From a bacterium (GTDB taxonomy: Bacteria > AUK180 > JAQVHJ01), in contig JAQVHJ010000138.1 of assembly GCA_028696285.1 (NCBI GenBank), forward strand, positions 1 through 6,747: a stretch of 6,747 nucleotides of DNA, given 5' to 3'. The notes beneath the pieces are model-generated. The model was not told the origin of the DNA, did no database searches, and was given only the letters and a program-made list of their open reading frames with translations. Below, in pieces: positions 1 to 5,846 of this stretch (position 1 is the stretch's first letter; each line of letters opens with the position of its first letter). A program made the translations under genes and the position numbers.

Positions 1-2406
1 TCTTACCGGATTTGGAAATGCGAAAAATTTCCATTCATCAATAAAATTAAGGTTGGGTGCTTTCTTATCAGAGAATATTCCATAAATCCCGGTGAGAGTA
101 ATTTCTGCAGAAACAGTTCCGGTTTTTCTGTTAAGAGTTGAATTTAACGGAATCCATTCTTTTCTCTTTGGATGAAACCGCATGAGGATTAATGAATCTT
201 CAGAAATATTCCGGATCTGGGCCGGGGTATAATGAATTGATAAGATTGCTTTTTCATTTAATTTCGTTTGTCCTGAAGCTAATTCAATTATCCTGAATGA
301 ATTGATTGGCCTCAAGAGTTTTGAAGTTTGAACAGCTCCCGGTTTTGGGGTGTAAAAATTTATCCGATCCAAGTCTTGTGATTGATATCCATTTGGGAAG
401 ATTAAAGATGAGAAACTATGATCCTTAATAATTAAAGGTTCACTTGATTTATTTCTGAACCCGCCTATTTGTTTTGATGTCGGATAGGAGATGATGTCAA
501 GCGTGCAATTTCCGATTTCATCAATTGATACATAAGTAAATAGATCCCCGCCTGCCGGAGCCCATTGTATGAATGCTTCATTGAATGAATTCCCTTCAAC
601 CAATGTATTAACACCGGCTCCGTCACTCGAACTGATATAAATATCAAAATTAGCAGGAATTAGAGAAGTGCTGGGATAGAATATAAAATCCTCATTGTTA
701 AATGCATTATTAATGTCTGTATTAAATGAGATAAGACTTGAATCTATTGAAAAGGAAGGGAACCAGTCCGGATTTGTTGAATCAGAGATTTTAACTAATC
801 TTGTATCGCTCCATGAACTCGGAGGTAAAATAGTACCGCCTGTTAATGAACTTTCTATAATATCTTGAACCTCGTTTAAAACCCATATATCGGCATCAGC
901 AACTAATGATGATTCAGTTGGAGGCCTTCTGACAAAGGCAATTGATTTATTATCCGGAGCCCAGGCCGGCATTAATAACTTATCTACCTGGCTGTTATCT
1001 AATAGCCAATCTGATAAATTTGTTAATTGGACAGGGTTTTTATATGGGTGTGAGGAATCCGGCTCATACACCCAAATATCGCCTGAGATAGAAAGAGCGA
1101 CTCTCTCCATACTCGCGAATTGGTTGACAGAAGTACCGTAATCAGGATCAACAGTTCTTCCATAATCAGGAATACTCCAATCAGGGAAAAATGGTAATCC
1201 CCTTAAAGAATCATTCGGATCCGATGAAACTGCATAAATATCAAGATCTCCGAAAAGCAGTTGTGTATATACTATTTTTGTGTCGTCCGGAGAAAATGAA
1301 ATTTTTGAGCAATTAAACACTCGATCTGCAGCTGCATCAGTAATAATTCTTGGCTGTTCAGAAAGATCAGAAGGTACAATATAAATTTCAATAGATAATT
1401 CTTCTTCTATAACTTTGATGTATGCAATATTTTTCCCGTCATGAGACCAAGTCGGGAAGAGTATTTGAGAATTTGCAGTTGAGTCTAACCGGGTATAAAC
1501 AGTAATTCCTTGAATGGAAGTAACCGTGAGATCCCGGTCTGATGAATCGTTTCTGTCGTAGTCATTATTTCTTGCATGGATCTTGAATACAATATTTGAT
1601 GCTGTCGCAGCAGCAGGGAGAAATGAATCGGTAATATAAGTAGCTCCGGAAACCAATGACATTTGAACTTCATTCGAGTCAATATCTAATTCCCCGTCAT
1701 CATCCCATAAAAGATATATCCCCTGGCCTGATGAACCGGTGTTATCGTCAAATACACCGGAGTCATTATCACCGGAGTCTGTTAACGGATCGGAGATGTT
1801 GCAGGTGATATAGAAGGTTGAACCGGATTCAATTTTCTGCGGAAGTATATTTGTAATATCAGGTCCTGAGGTATCATCATCGGAAACATAGAAATTATAT
1901 TCCAGCCTTCCGTCACCGGACATGTCTTCATCAACATCCTGTCCATCCGGGTTTGACCAGACAGGAGAGGCTATGTCAACCACATAATCATCGTCAATCC
2001 CGTCTTTTACCTGGATTTGGTACCAAACTCCGCTGCCGGAAGCCAGTTTCCCGAGATTTACCCTCCAGTAATCGCGGTCTCCGCCGCCCGGATTGAAATT
2101 ATGATTCCAATATCCCTGTGTCCAATGTTCACTTCCATCCCACCACCTGACCCAGACATCTGTTAAATCTCCCTGGTAACACTGGACAGAAAGGATTACT
2201 TCCTGATCATCATAAATAGTTCCGGGACTTGTGTTGTTATATGGTTCTCTGTACCTGAATGAAACACCGGGAACAATCCCGTCACCTTCATTATTCCAGG
2301 AATGATACAATCCGTTCCACTCCACATTATTGTCCGCAGAAGCACCCATGGAATGAATTGGAAATAAAAACAAAAGTAAAATCAATAAAAGATTTAACCT
2401 GTTCAT
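1..2406 (-). CDS. Secreted multidomain beta-propeller (TolB/PD40-like) protein, 3' end cut off by window
   Basis: An uninterrupted reading frame of 802 codons runs from an ATG at 2406 to the window edge with no stop, so the C-terminus is missing. Residues 1-24 form a signal peptide: a basic start (MNR), a Leu/Phe-rich core, and a likely cut after SMGASA. Residues about 29-165 resemble the E-set/CBM-like domain found before amylases (VWVRWWDGSEHW at 84-95, VWYQIQVKDG at 127-136). Residues about 176-300 look like an Ig-like domain with acidic, possibly calcium-binding loops (WDDDGELDIDSNE). Residues about 305-640 carry PD40/TolB-type propeller strands (FPTWSHDGKNIAY 317-329, ISFSPDDTKIVY 369-380, PAWAPDNKSIAF 480-491, FIQWAPAGGDLFTY 612-625) alternating with DIY/DIW strands. 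Residues about 690-782 are a beta-rich module, then FPNP at 797-800, the usual start of FlgD-like or type IX sorting domains. Expected location is outside the inner membrane. No catalytic site is recognised and the function is unknown; a carbohydrate- or surface-binding role is a guess. Confidence 0.85.
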   Translation of the reverse strand, partial: MNRLNLLLILLLFLFPIHSMGASADNNVEWNGLYHSWNNEGDGIVPGVSFRYREPYNNTSPGTIYDDQEVILSVQCYQGDLTDVWVRWWDGSEHWTQGYWNHNFNPGGGDRDYWRVNLGKLASGSGVWYQIQVKDGIDDDYVVDIASPVWSNPDGQDVDEDMSGDGRLEYNFYVSDDDTSGPDITNILPQKIESGSTFYITCNISDPLTDSGDNDSGVFDDNTGSSGQGIYLLWDDDGELDIDSNEVQMSLVSGATYITDSFLPAAATASNIVFKIHARNNDYDRNDSSDRDLTVTSIQGITVYTRLDSTANSQILFPTWSHDGKNIAYIKVIEEELSIEIYIVPSDLSEQPRIITDAAADRVFNCSKISFSPDDTKIVYTQLLFGDLDIYAVSSDPNDSLRGLPFFPDWSIPDYGRTVDPDYGTSVNQFASMERVALSISGDIWVYEPDSSHPYKNPVQLTNLSDWLLDNSQVDKLLMPAWAPDNKSIAFVRRPPTESSLVADADIWVLNEVQDIIESSLTGGTILPPSSWSDTRLVKISDSTNPDWFPSFSIDSSLISFNTDINNAFNNEDFIFYPSTSLIPANFDIYISSSDGAGVNTLVEGNSFNEAFIQWAPAGGDLFTYVSIDEIGNCTLDIISYPTSKQIGGFRNKSSEPLIIKDHSFSSLIFPNGYQSQDLDRINFYTPKPGAVQTSKLLRPINSFRIIELASGQTKLNEKAILSIHYTPAQIRNISEDSLILMRFHPKRKEWIPLNSTLNRKTGTVSAEITLTGIYGIFSDKKAPNLNFIDEWKFFAFPNPVR

Positions 2407-2435
2407 AAAACCTGATTTCTTTTAAACTTAAATTG

Positions 2436-2451
2436 TGCAAGAATCATGCCG
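2436..2451 (-). promoter_or_regulatory. Candidate sigma-54 (-24/-12) promoter for the secreted protein
   Basis: On the minus strand the sequence reads CGGCATGATTCTTGCA. The GG (2450-2449) and GC (2438-2437) are separated by exactly 10 bases, and TTGCA and GGCA match the family consensus TGGCACG-N4-TTGCW at nearly every position. The predicted start, about 12 bases after GC, falls near 2425, leaving a leader of about 20 bases before the ATG at 2406. No plausible sigma-70 -35/-10 pair was seen in the 141-base gap. The Shine-Dalgarno is weak (an AGG four bases from the ATG). Neither a sigma-54 gene nor an enhancer-binding activator is visible, so this rests on motif and position. Confidence 0.5.
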
Positions 2452-2507
2452 TGATAAAAAATGCAGAATGTTGGCTTAGTGCTTTTTGGTGAATTTTAAA
2501 AATTTGG

Positions 2508-2535
2508 AAAAAAAGAGGAAATTTTCGAAAATTTC
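2508..2535 (-). terminator. Possible weak intrinsic terminator after the Fe-S operon
   Basis: Positions 2518-2535 are a perfect 18-base palindrome, GAAATTTTCGAAAATTTC. On the minus strand it is followed by CTC and a run of seven T (2514-2508), starting 12 bases after the scaffold gene's stop. The stem is almost all A/T with little loop, so it would be weak. A protein-binding palindrome, possibly an upstream activator site for the sigma-54-type promoter, is an alternative reading. Confidence 0.4.
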
Positions 2536-2547
2536 TAAGAAAACACT

Positions 2548-2994
2548 CTATTCGTGAATATCTTCCTCATCAATTTTCTTTTCACGACCGATTTCTTCTT
2601 CGGAAAGGGGAATTCCGTGTTTTTTCTTATAATCTACAATTGCTTTGTATAAAGCGTCAGAAGCTAAATTAGAGCAATGCATTTTAATTGGGGGCAGGCC
2701 TTCAAGGGCATCTGCAACAGCTTTTCTTGTAATCTTTTCTGCTTCATCAAGGGTTTTACCTTTGACCAAAGTTGTAGTGACTGAGCTTGTTGCAATTGCA
2801 GCAACACAGCCAAATGTGAGGAACTTTATGTCGGTTATGATTCCGTCTTCAACTTTTATTGAGATTTTCATCATATCCCCGCAAACAGGATTTCCAACTT
2901 CTCCTACTCCGTCGGGATTTTCAAGTTCACCCATGTTATGGGGATTGGAGAAGTGTTCCATTACTTTTTTATTGTACTTGATTGGATTTGTCAT
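2548..2994 (-). CDS. iscU: IscU/NifU-type Fe-S cluster scaffold protein
   Basis: The 148-residue product belongs to the IscU/NifU N-terminal family, on which Fe-S clusters are assembled in the cytoplasm and passed to target proteins. The three cluster-ligand cysteines are present: C38 in GNPVCGD (with D40), C63 in FGC, and C107 in MHCSNL (with H106). The C63-C107 distance of 44 matches IscU and lacks the insertion of SufU scaffolds. LPPIK at 100-104 corresponds to the LPPVK sequence recognised by the HscA chaperone in E. coli, though no hscA or hscB is in the window. The product is about 20 residues longer than E. coli IscU because of a charged tail (SEEEIGREKKIDEED). The start follows a strong AGGAGG, and the gene lies 17 bases after the NifS-like gene, so it is almost certainly the last gene of the operon. 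The family call is secure; client proteins are unknown. Confidence 0.95.
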   Translation of the reverse strand: MTNPIKYNKKVMEHFSNPHNMGELENPDGVGEVGNPVCGDMMKISIKVEDGIITDIKFLTFGCVAAIATSSVTTTLVKGKTLDEAEKITRKAVADALEGLPPIKMHCSNLASDALYKAIVDYKKKHGIPLSEEEIGREKKIDEEDIHE

Positions 2995-3011
2995 TTTCTC
3001 CTCCTGATGTA

Positions 3012-4196
3012 TTATTGATTCTTTTTAAATTTATGATATAATGGCGACATCATTCTTAACCTCTCTATGATCGTGGGAAGCTCTTTAATGGTATATTCAA
3101 CTTCTTCCATCGTATTGTGCTTCCCCAGGGAAAATAGAATGGAACCTTGTGCAAGGTCTGCAGGTACTCCCATAGCGGTAAGAACAGGCGAGACCTTTAA
3201 CGCTTTTGACTGGCAGGCAGACCCGCTTGCAGCCATAATCCCCTTCATGATCAGCATCATTAAAATGCTCTCCCCCTCAAGAAATTCATACGAGATATTT
3301 ACAAAATTCGGTAAGCGCTTTTCAGGATGACCGTTTAATTTTACGCGTTCAATCTTTTCTAAAATCCCGTCCGTTAATTTATTCCGAAGTTCCGTTAATT
3401 TTGGAATATATGACGGCATCTGTTTTTGCGCTAATTCGGCTGCTTTCCCCAAGCCGATTATTCCGGGAACATTCTCTGTCCCGGCTCTCTTCCCGGATTC
3501 CTGCACACCACCGTTGATTAACGGAAGGATGCGGATTCCCTTTTTTACATATAACGCTCCGGTTCCTTTCGGCCCGTAAAACCGGTGCCCGGAAAAACCT
3601 AACATATCTATATTTAATTTTTTTACATCAATCGGGATATACCCGACAGACTGAACAGCATCGGTATGAAAAACAATCTTCCGCTCTTTTAGAATATCTG
3701 TAATTTCATTAATTGGTTGAAGTGAGCCAACTTCACCATTTGCAAAGTTTACAGATACTAAAATAGTGTCAGCCCTTAATAGTTTTTTAAATTCTTCTAT
3801 TTTAATAATTCCAAATTCATCAACAGGTATCTGTGAAATCTCAAACCCCAACTGCTTTAAAAATTCAGCAGAATGAGAAACGGAATAATGTTCGACTGAT
3901 GAAATGATGAGATGTTTACCTTTGCTCTGATTAGCTAATGCAAATCCCTTGATCGCCCAGTTGTTTGATTCCGTTGAGCCGGAAGTGAAATAGATCTCAT
4001 CAGGGTCGGCATTAAGCAATGCAGCAACTTGTTCCCGCGCTATTTTTATGTCATCATTTATCTGAGAACCGAATTCATAGAAACTTGACGGGTTCCCAAA
4101 TTTTTCATTTAAATATGGAAGCATCGCTTCAATAACTTCAGGGTCAGTCATTGTAGTTGCAATGTTGTCAAAATAAATGAATTTATCCTCGGCCAT
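3012..4196 (-). CDS. nifS: NifS/IscS-family protein with altered PLP site (cysteine desulfurase-like)
   Basis: This 394-residue protein aligns end to end with NifS/IscS cysteine desulfurases, which take sulfur from cysteine using PLP and hand a persulfide to IscU. Present are YFDNIATT (8-15), FGNPSS (33-38), TSGSTESNN (71-79), the PLP-stacking H103, D179 and Q182 (HTDAVQ), S202 and H204, RAGTEN (237-242), and the sulfur-carrying C328 in SGSACQS. Three otherwise conserved residues differ: Arg205 replaces the Schiff-base lysine in SGH(K/R)FYGPKG, Gly154 replaces the second Asn of NNE.G, and Leu354 replaces the Arg of RFSLG that by family alignment binds the substrate carboxylate. The C-terminal SPLYHKF resembles the IscU-docking tail of IscS. 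The start overlaps the regulator's end by 14 bases and has GGAG seven bases ahead. The frame is intact, so it is not a decayed gene. It may be inactive as a desulfurase, a cluster-assembly partner, or an enzyme with altered chemistry. Family membership is certain; activity is not. Confidence 0.9.
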   Translation of the reverse strand: MAEDKFIYFDNIATTMTDPEVIEAMLPYLNEKFGNPSSFYEFGSQINDDIKIAREQVAALLNADPDEIYFTSGSTESNNWAIKGFALANQSKGKHLIISSVEHYSVSHSAEFLKQLGFEISQIPVDEFGIIKIEEFKKLLRADTILVSVNFANGEVGSLQPINEITDILKERKIVFHTDAVQSVGYIPIDVKKLNIDMLGFSGHRFYGPKGTGALYVKKGIRILPLINGGVQESGKRAGTENVPGIIGLGKAAELAQKQMPSYIPKLTELRNKLTDGILEKIERVKLNGHPEKRLPNFVNISYEFLEGESILMMLIMKGIMAASGSACQSKALKVSPVLTAMGVPADLAQGSILFSLGKHNTMEEVEYTIKELPTIIERLRMMSPLYHKFKKNQ

Positions 4197-4605
4197 TTTT
4201 TTCTCCTAATATTTGCTCTAATGTAACCTGTTTAAAGATATCTTCAACTGCACGGGATAATCTGGAATAAATTCCCCGGAGATAACAGTCCTTTGAAAAC
4301 TTACAGTCTATTTTATCGCTTGTTTTTAAGCATTTAGATAAAAAAACAGGGCCTTCAACGGAAGTAATAATGTCAAATAAAGTGATCTCTTCAGGCTTCA
4401 TTTTTAAGAAGAATCCTCCCTTTGTTCCCCGATGACTCCCGATTATTCCCGATTTTTTTAATTTGACCATTAAGTGTTCAAGATAGGTCGTTGAAATATC
4501 CTGACTTTCACATATTTTTTTAACTGTTAAAACAGATTTTTCTCCCTTCTCTGCTATCTCAATCAACGCGCGAATTGCATATCTTCCTCTTGTTGAAATA
4601 TTCAT
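4183..4605 (-). CDS. iscR: Rrf2/IscR-family Fe-S-sensing transcriptional regulator
   Basis: The 140-residue product is an Rrf2-family winged-helix regulator. MNISTRGRYAIRALIEIA opens the DNA-binding domain. The recognition region TTYLEHLMVKLKKSGII (39-55) and wing HRGTKGGF (58-65) match IscR, including E43 and R59, the residues IscR uses in DNA reading. C92, C101 and C107 form the C-x8-C-x5-C set that holds a 2Fe-2S cluster in sensory Rrf2 proteins; C32 is extra. The gene starts one base after the nadA stop, with GGAG ten bases upstream inside the end of nadA, and overlaps the NifS-like gene by 14 bases, so the three are translationally close. Its place in a Fe-S assembly operon suggests it senses cluster supply and controls its own operon, as IscR does; a candidate operator lies at 5562-5586. 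A regulator of cysteine metabolism (CymR-like) is less likely given the three cysteines. Confidence 0.9.
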   Translation of the reverse strand: MNISTRGRYAIRALIEIAEKGEKSVLTVKKICESQDISTTYLEHLMVKLKKSGIIGSHRGTKGGFFLKMKPEEITLFDIITSVEGPVFLSKCLKTSDKIDCKFSKDCYLRGIYSRLSRAVEDIFKQVTLEQILGEKNGRG

Positions 4606-4606
4606 T

Positions 4607-5515
4607 TTAACTTAACTCCAGCATTTTTTCTAAACTTAATCGGGCTTTTTCTGCAACCTTTGAATCAAGAAATATTTCATACCGCTTTTCAGATAGAGAT
4701 TTATAAACATCTTCAAGAGTTGTTAATTTCATGTTTTTACAGACTGCATTTTCCTTTAAAGGGTAATAAATTTTTTCGGGGACTTCCCGCTCAAGACGGT
4801 AAATCATTCCGATCTCTGTCCCGACAATAATTTCACGGGCATCAGTCTCCTGAACATAACGGATCATCCCGGATGTGCTTTCTACAGAATCTGCTAAGGC
4901 GACAACTTCAGCAGGCGCTTCAGGATGAACAATTAATTTTGCTTCAGGGTGAAAATCCCTGGCTTTCTCTACATCTTCAACGGTGAACTGATTGTGAACA
5001 TAACAGTAACCTGGCCATAAATGAACTTTTTTATCTGTAAATTTCGCAACATACGATCCAAGGTTTTTATCAGGTACAAAAATGATTTCATCGGTGTCAA
5101 GTTTCTGGACTATCTTAACGGCATTTGCAGATGTACAGCAGACATCTGAAACAGATTTTGTCTCTGCTGTCGTATTGACATAAGCAACAACCTTCGCTTT
5201 AGGATGTTCCGATTTGAACTTTAGTAATTCTTCTTTATTTACCATCGCAGCCATTGCACAACCAGCTTCTATCCTCGGAATTAAAACATTCTTTTCAGGA
5301 GAAAGAAGTTTCGCACTCTGAGCCATGAACAAAACTCCGCAAAAAACTATGGTTTTCTTTGTGGTTGTTGCTGCCTTCCTTGAAAGATCAAGTGAATCAC
5401 CCAACTCATCCGCAATATCCTGAACCTCAGGTATCTGATAGTTATGAACCAGTATAATCGCGTCCCGTTCCTTCTTTAACCTTTCAATCTCTTTAACCAA
5501 ATCATCTTTCGTCAT
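4607..5515 (-). CDS. nadA: Quinolinate synthase (NadA)
   Basis: The 302-residue product is quinolinate synthase, the 4Fe-4S enzyme that condenses iminoaspartate with dihydroxyacetone phosphate in de novo NAD synthesis. It is of the short class, about 300 residues like the thermophile enzymes. The three cluster cysteines lie where expected for the triplicated fold: C86 (EAGCAMA), C171 (GYCYVH) and C259 (AVCKN). Other family signatures are LVHNYQ (22-27), ADELGDSL (35-42), CTSANA (127-132), HPEAP (197-201) and GTEIGM (232-237). The start at 5515 is set by GGAGGTGG shortly upstream. It is the first gene of the operon; the Rrf2 gene begins one base after its stop. The usual partners nadB and nadC are absent from the window. 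Its grouping with Fe-S assembly genes fits the oxygen-sensitive cluster it needs. Confidence 0.97.
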   Translation of the reverse strand: MTKDDLVKEIERLKKERDAIILVHNYQIPEVQDIADELGDSLDLSRKAATTTKKTIVFCGVLFMAQSAKLLSPEKNVLIPRIEAGCAMAAMVNKEELLKFKSEHPKAKVVAYVNTTAETKSVSDVCCTSANAVKIVQKLDTDEIIFVPDKNLGSYVAKFTDKKVHLWPGYCYVHNQFTVEDVEKARDFHPEAKLIVHPEAPAEVVALADSVESTSGMIRYVQETDAREIIVGTEIGMIYRLEREVPEKIYYPLKENAVCKNMKLTTLEDVYKSLSEKRYEIFLDSKVAEKARLSLEKMLELS

Positions 5516-5553
5516 TTTCCACCTCCGGATATATGACTTATTTACTCATAATT

Positions 5554-5582
5554 ATTATACCATACTAAATCTTAAATGTCAA
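5554..5582 (-). promoter_or_regulatory. Perfect-consensus sigma-70 promoter of the nadA operon
   Basis: The minus strand reads TTGACA (5582-5577), a 17-base spacer, then TATAAT (5559-5554), with an extended -10 TG one base upstream of TATAAT. Transcription would start near 5547, giving a leader of about 32 bases before the nadA ATG at 5515. That leader is too short for a typical riboswitch. Such an exact promoter normally needs a repressor, which fits the Rrf2-family gene in the operon. Confidence 0.85.
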
Positions 5583-5586
5583 GTAG
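5562..5586 (-). promoter_or_regulatory. Candidate IscR/Rrf2 operator overlapping the nadA promoter
   Basis: The left half, TACTTGAC, fits the E. coli type-1 IscR half-site TASYYGAC at all eight positions. The right half ends in AGTA, mirroring the TACT at the left and giving a roughly 23-base symmetric span, but its inner bases do not fit. The site covers the -35 and spacer, where IscR binds its own promoter in E. coli. Part of the match comes from the -35 hexamer itself, so the evidence is modest. Confidence 0.35.
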
Positions 5587-5608
5587 AAAATTGAGATCCC
5601 TAAACAAT

Positions 5609-5637
5609 ATAATAACATATAATATATATGAAGTCAA
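5609..5637 (-). promoter_or_regulatory. Possible second upstream promoter for the nadA operon
   Basis: The minus strand reads TTGACT (5637-5632), 17 bases, then TATTAT (5614-5609), each hexamer one base off consensus. It lies about 55 bases upstream of the perfect promoter in the same direction. The region is very AT-rich, so chance matches are likely. Confidence 0.3.
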
Positions 5638-5650
5638 GTTTTTTATACCC

Positions 5651-5745
5651 GGGACGGTCCTTACTTTTATATTTTTCTAATTTCTTACGAACAAATGGAG
5701 AGTTATCTTATATTTTAAGGAATATTTAAAGAAAACCCCGTCCCC
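5651..5745. repeat. GGGACGG...CCGTCCC foldback (REP-like) element
   Basis: GGGACGG at 5651-5657 is the reverse complement of CCGTCCC at 5738-5744, enclosing about 80 AT-rich bases. A weaker inner pair, CCTTA (5659-5663) and TAAGG (5716-5720), adds to the foldback. The G+C-rich tips stand out in a very AT-rich spacer between the two divergent promoters. Similar GGGGACGG palindromes are known as dispersed intergenic repeats in many bacteria. With a single copy here, mobility cannot be judged. Confidence 0.4.
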
Positions 5746-5759
5746 ATAGAAAAAAACAC

Positions 5760-5788
5760 TTGACAAATCCGAGAAAATATAGTATAAT
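5760..5788 (+). promoter_or_regulatory. Perfect-consensus sigma-70 promoter of the ferritin gene
   Basis: TTGACA (5760-5765), a 17-base spacer and TATAAT (5783-5788) match consensus exactly. The predicted start near 5795 leaves a leader of about 50 bases to the ATG at 5847. The start point lies at the edge of the palindromic operator described separately, as expected for a strong promoter held down by a repressor. Confidence 0.88.
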
Positions 5789-5824
5789 TCTTTTTAGAAT
5801 GATTCTAAAATAGAATGAATCTAA
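5787..5824 (+). promoter_or_regulatory. PerR/Fur-type operator array before ferritin
   Basis: Positions 5794-5808 read TTAGAATGATTCTAA, a perfect 7-1-7 inverted repeat that differs from the PerR box TTATAATNATTATAA by one base per arm. The symmetry extends to 19 bases (5792-5810). A degenerate second copy, ATAGAATGAATCTAA, is centred at 5817, 16 bases further on, and an extra ATTCT half-site sits at 5787-5791, overlapping the -10. The array covers the transcription start, so bound repressor would block transcription. A Fur-family protein, most likely PerR-like, is inferred; its gene is not in the window. Confidence 0.7.
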
Positions 5825-5846
5825 AAACGAAAATGGAGGTGGAGTC

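Noticed and set aside
465..647. Short minus-strand frame of 60 codons, and a similar one at 1485-1682
   Set aside because: Both lie in another frame inside the long secreted-protein gene, which reads through without a stop and has a signal peptide and domain motifs.
2645..3330. Plus-strand frames at 2645-3007 and 3067-3330
   Set aside because: They are antisense to the scaffold and NifS-like genes and have no recognisable protein features.
3012..4196. NifS-like gene as a pseudogene
   Set aside because: There is no stop or frameshift, the start and Shine-Dalgarno are good, and most family motifs, C328 and the C-terminal tail are kept. The changes are confined to the active site.
5516..5547. 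A riboswitch in the nadA leader
   Set aside because: The predicted leader is only about 32 bases, too short for a known NAD-related or other riboswitch, and shows no stable fold.
5533..5549. Imperfect inverted repeat ATGAGT/AGTCAT at the nadA start point
   Set aside because: Only five of six arm bases match in AT-rich sequence, so chance is likely.
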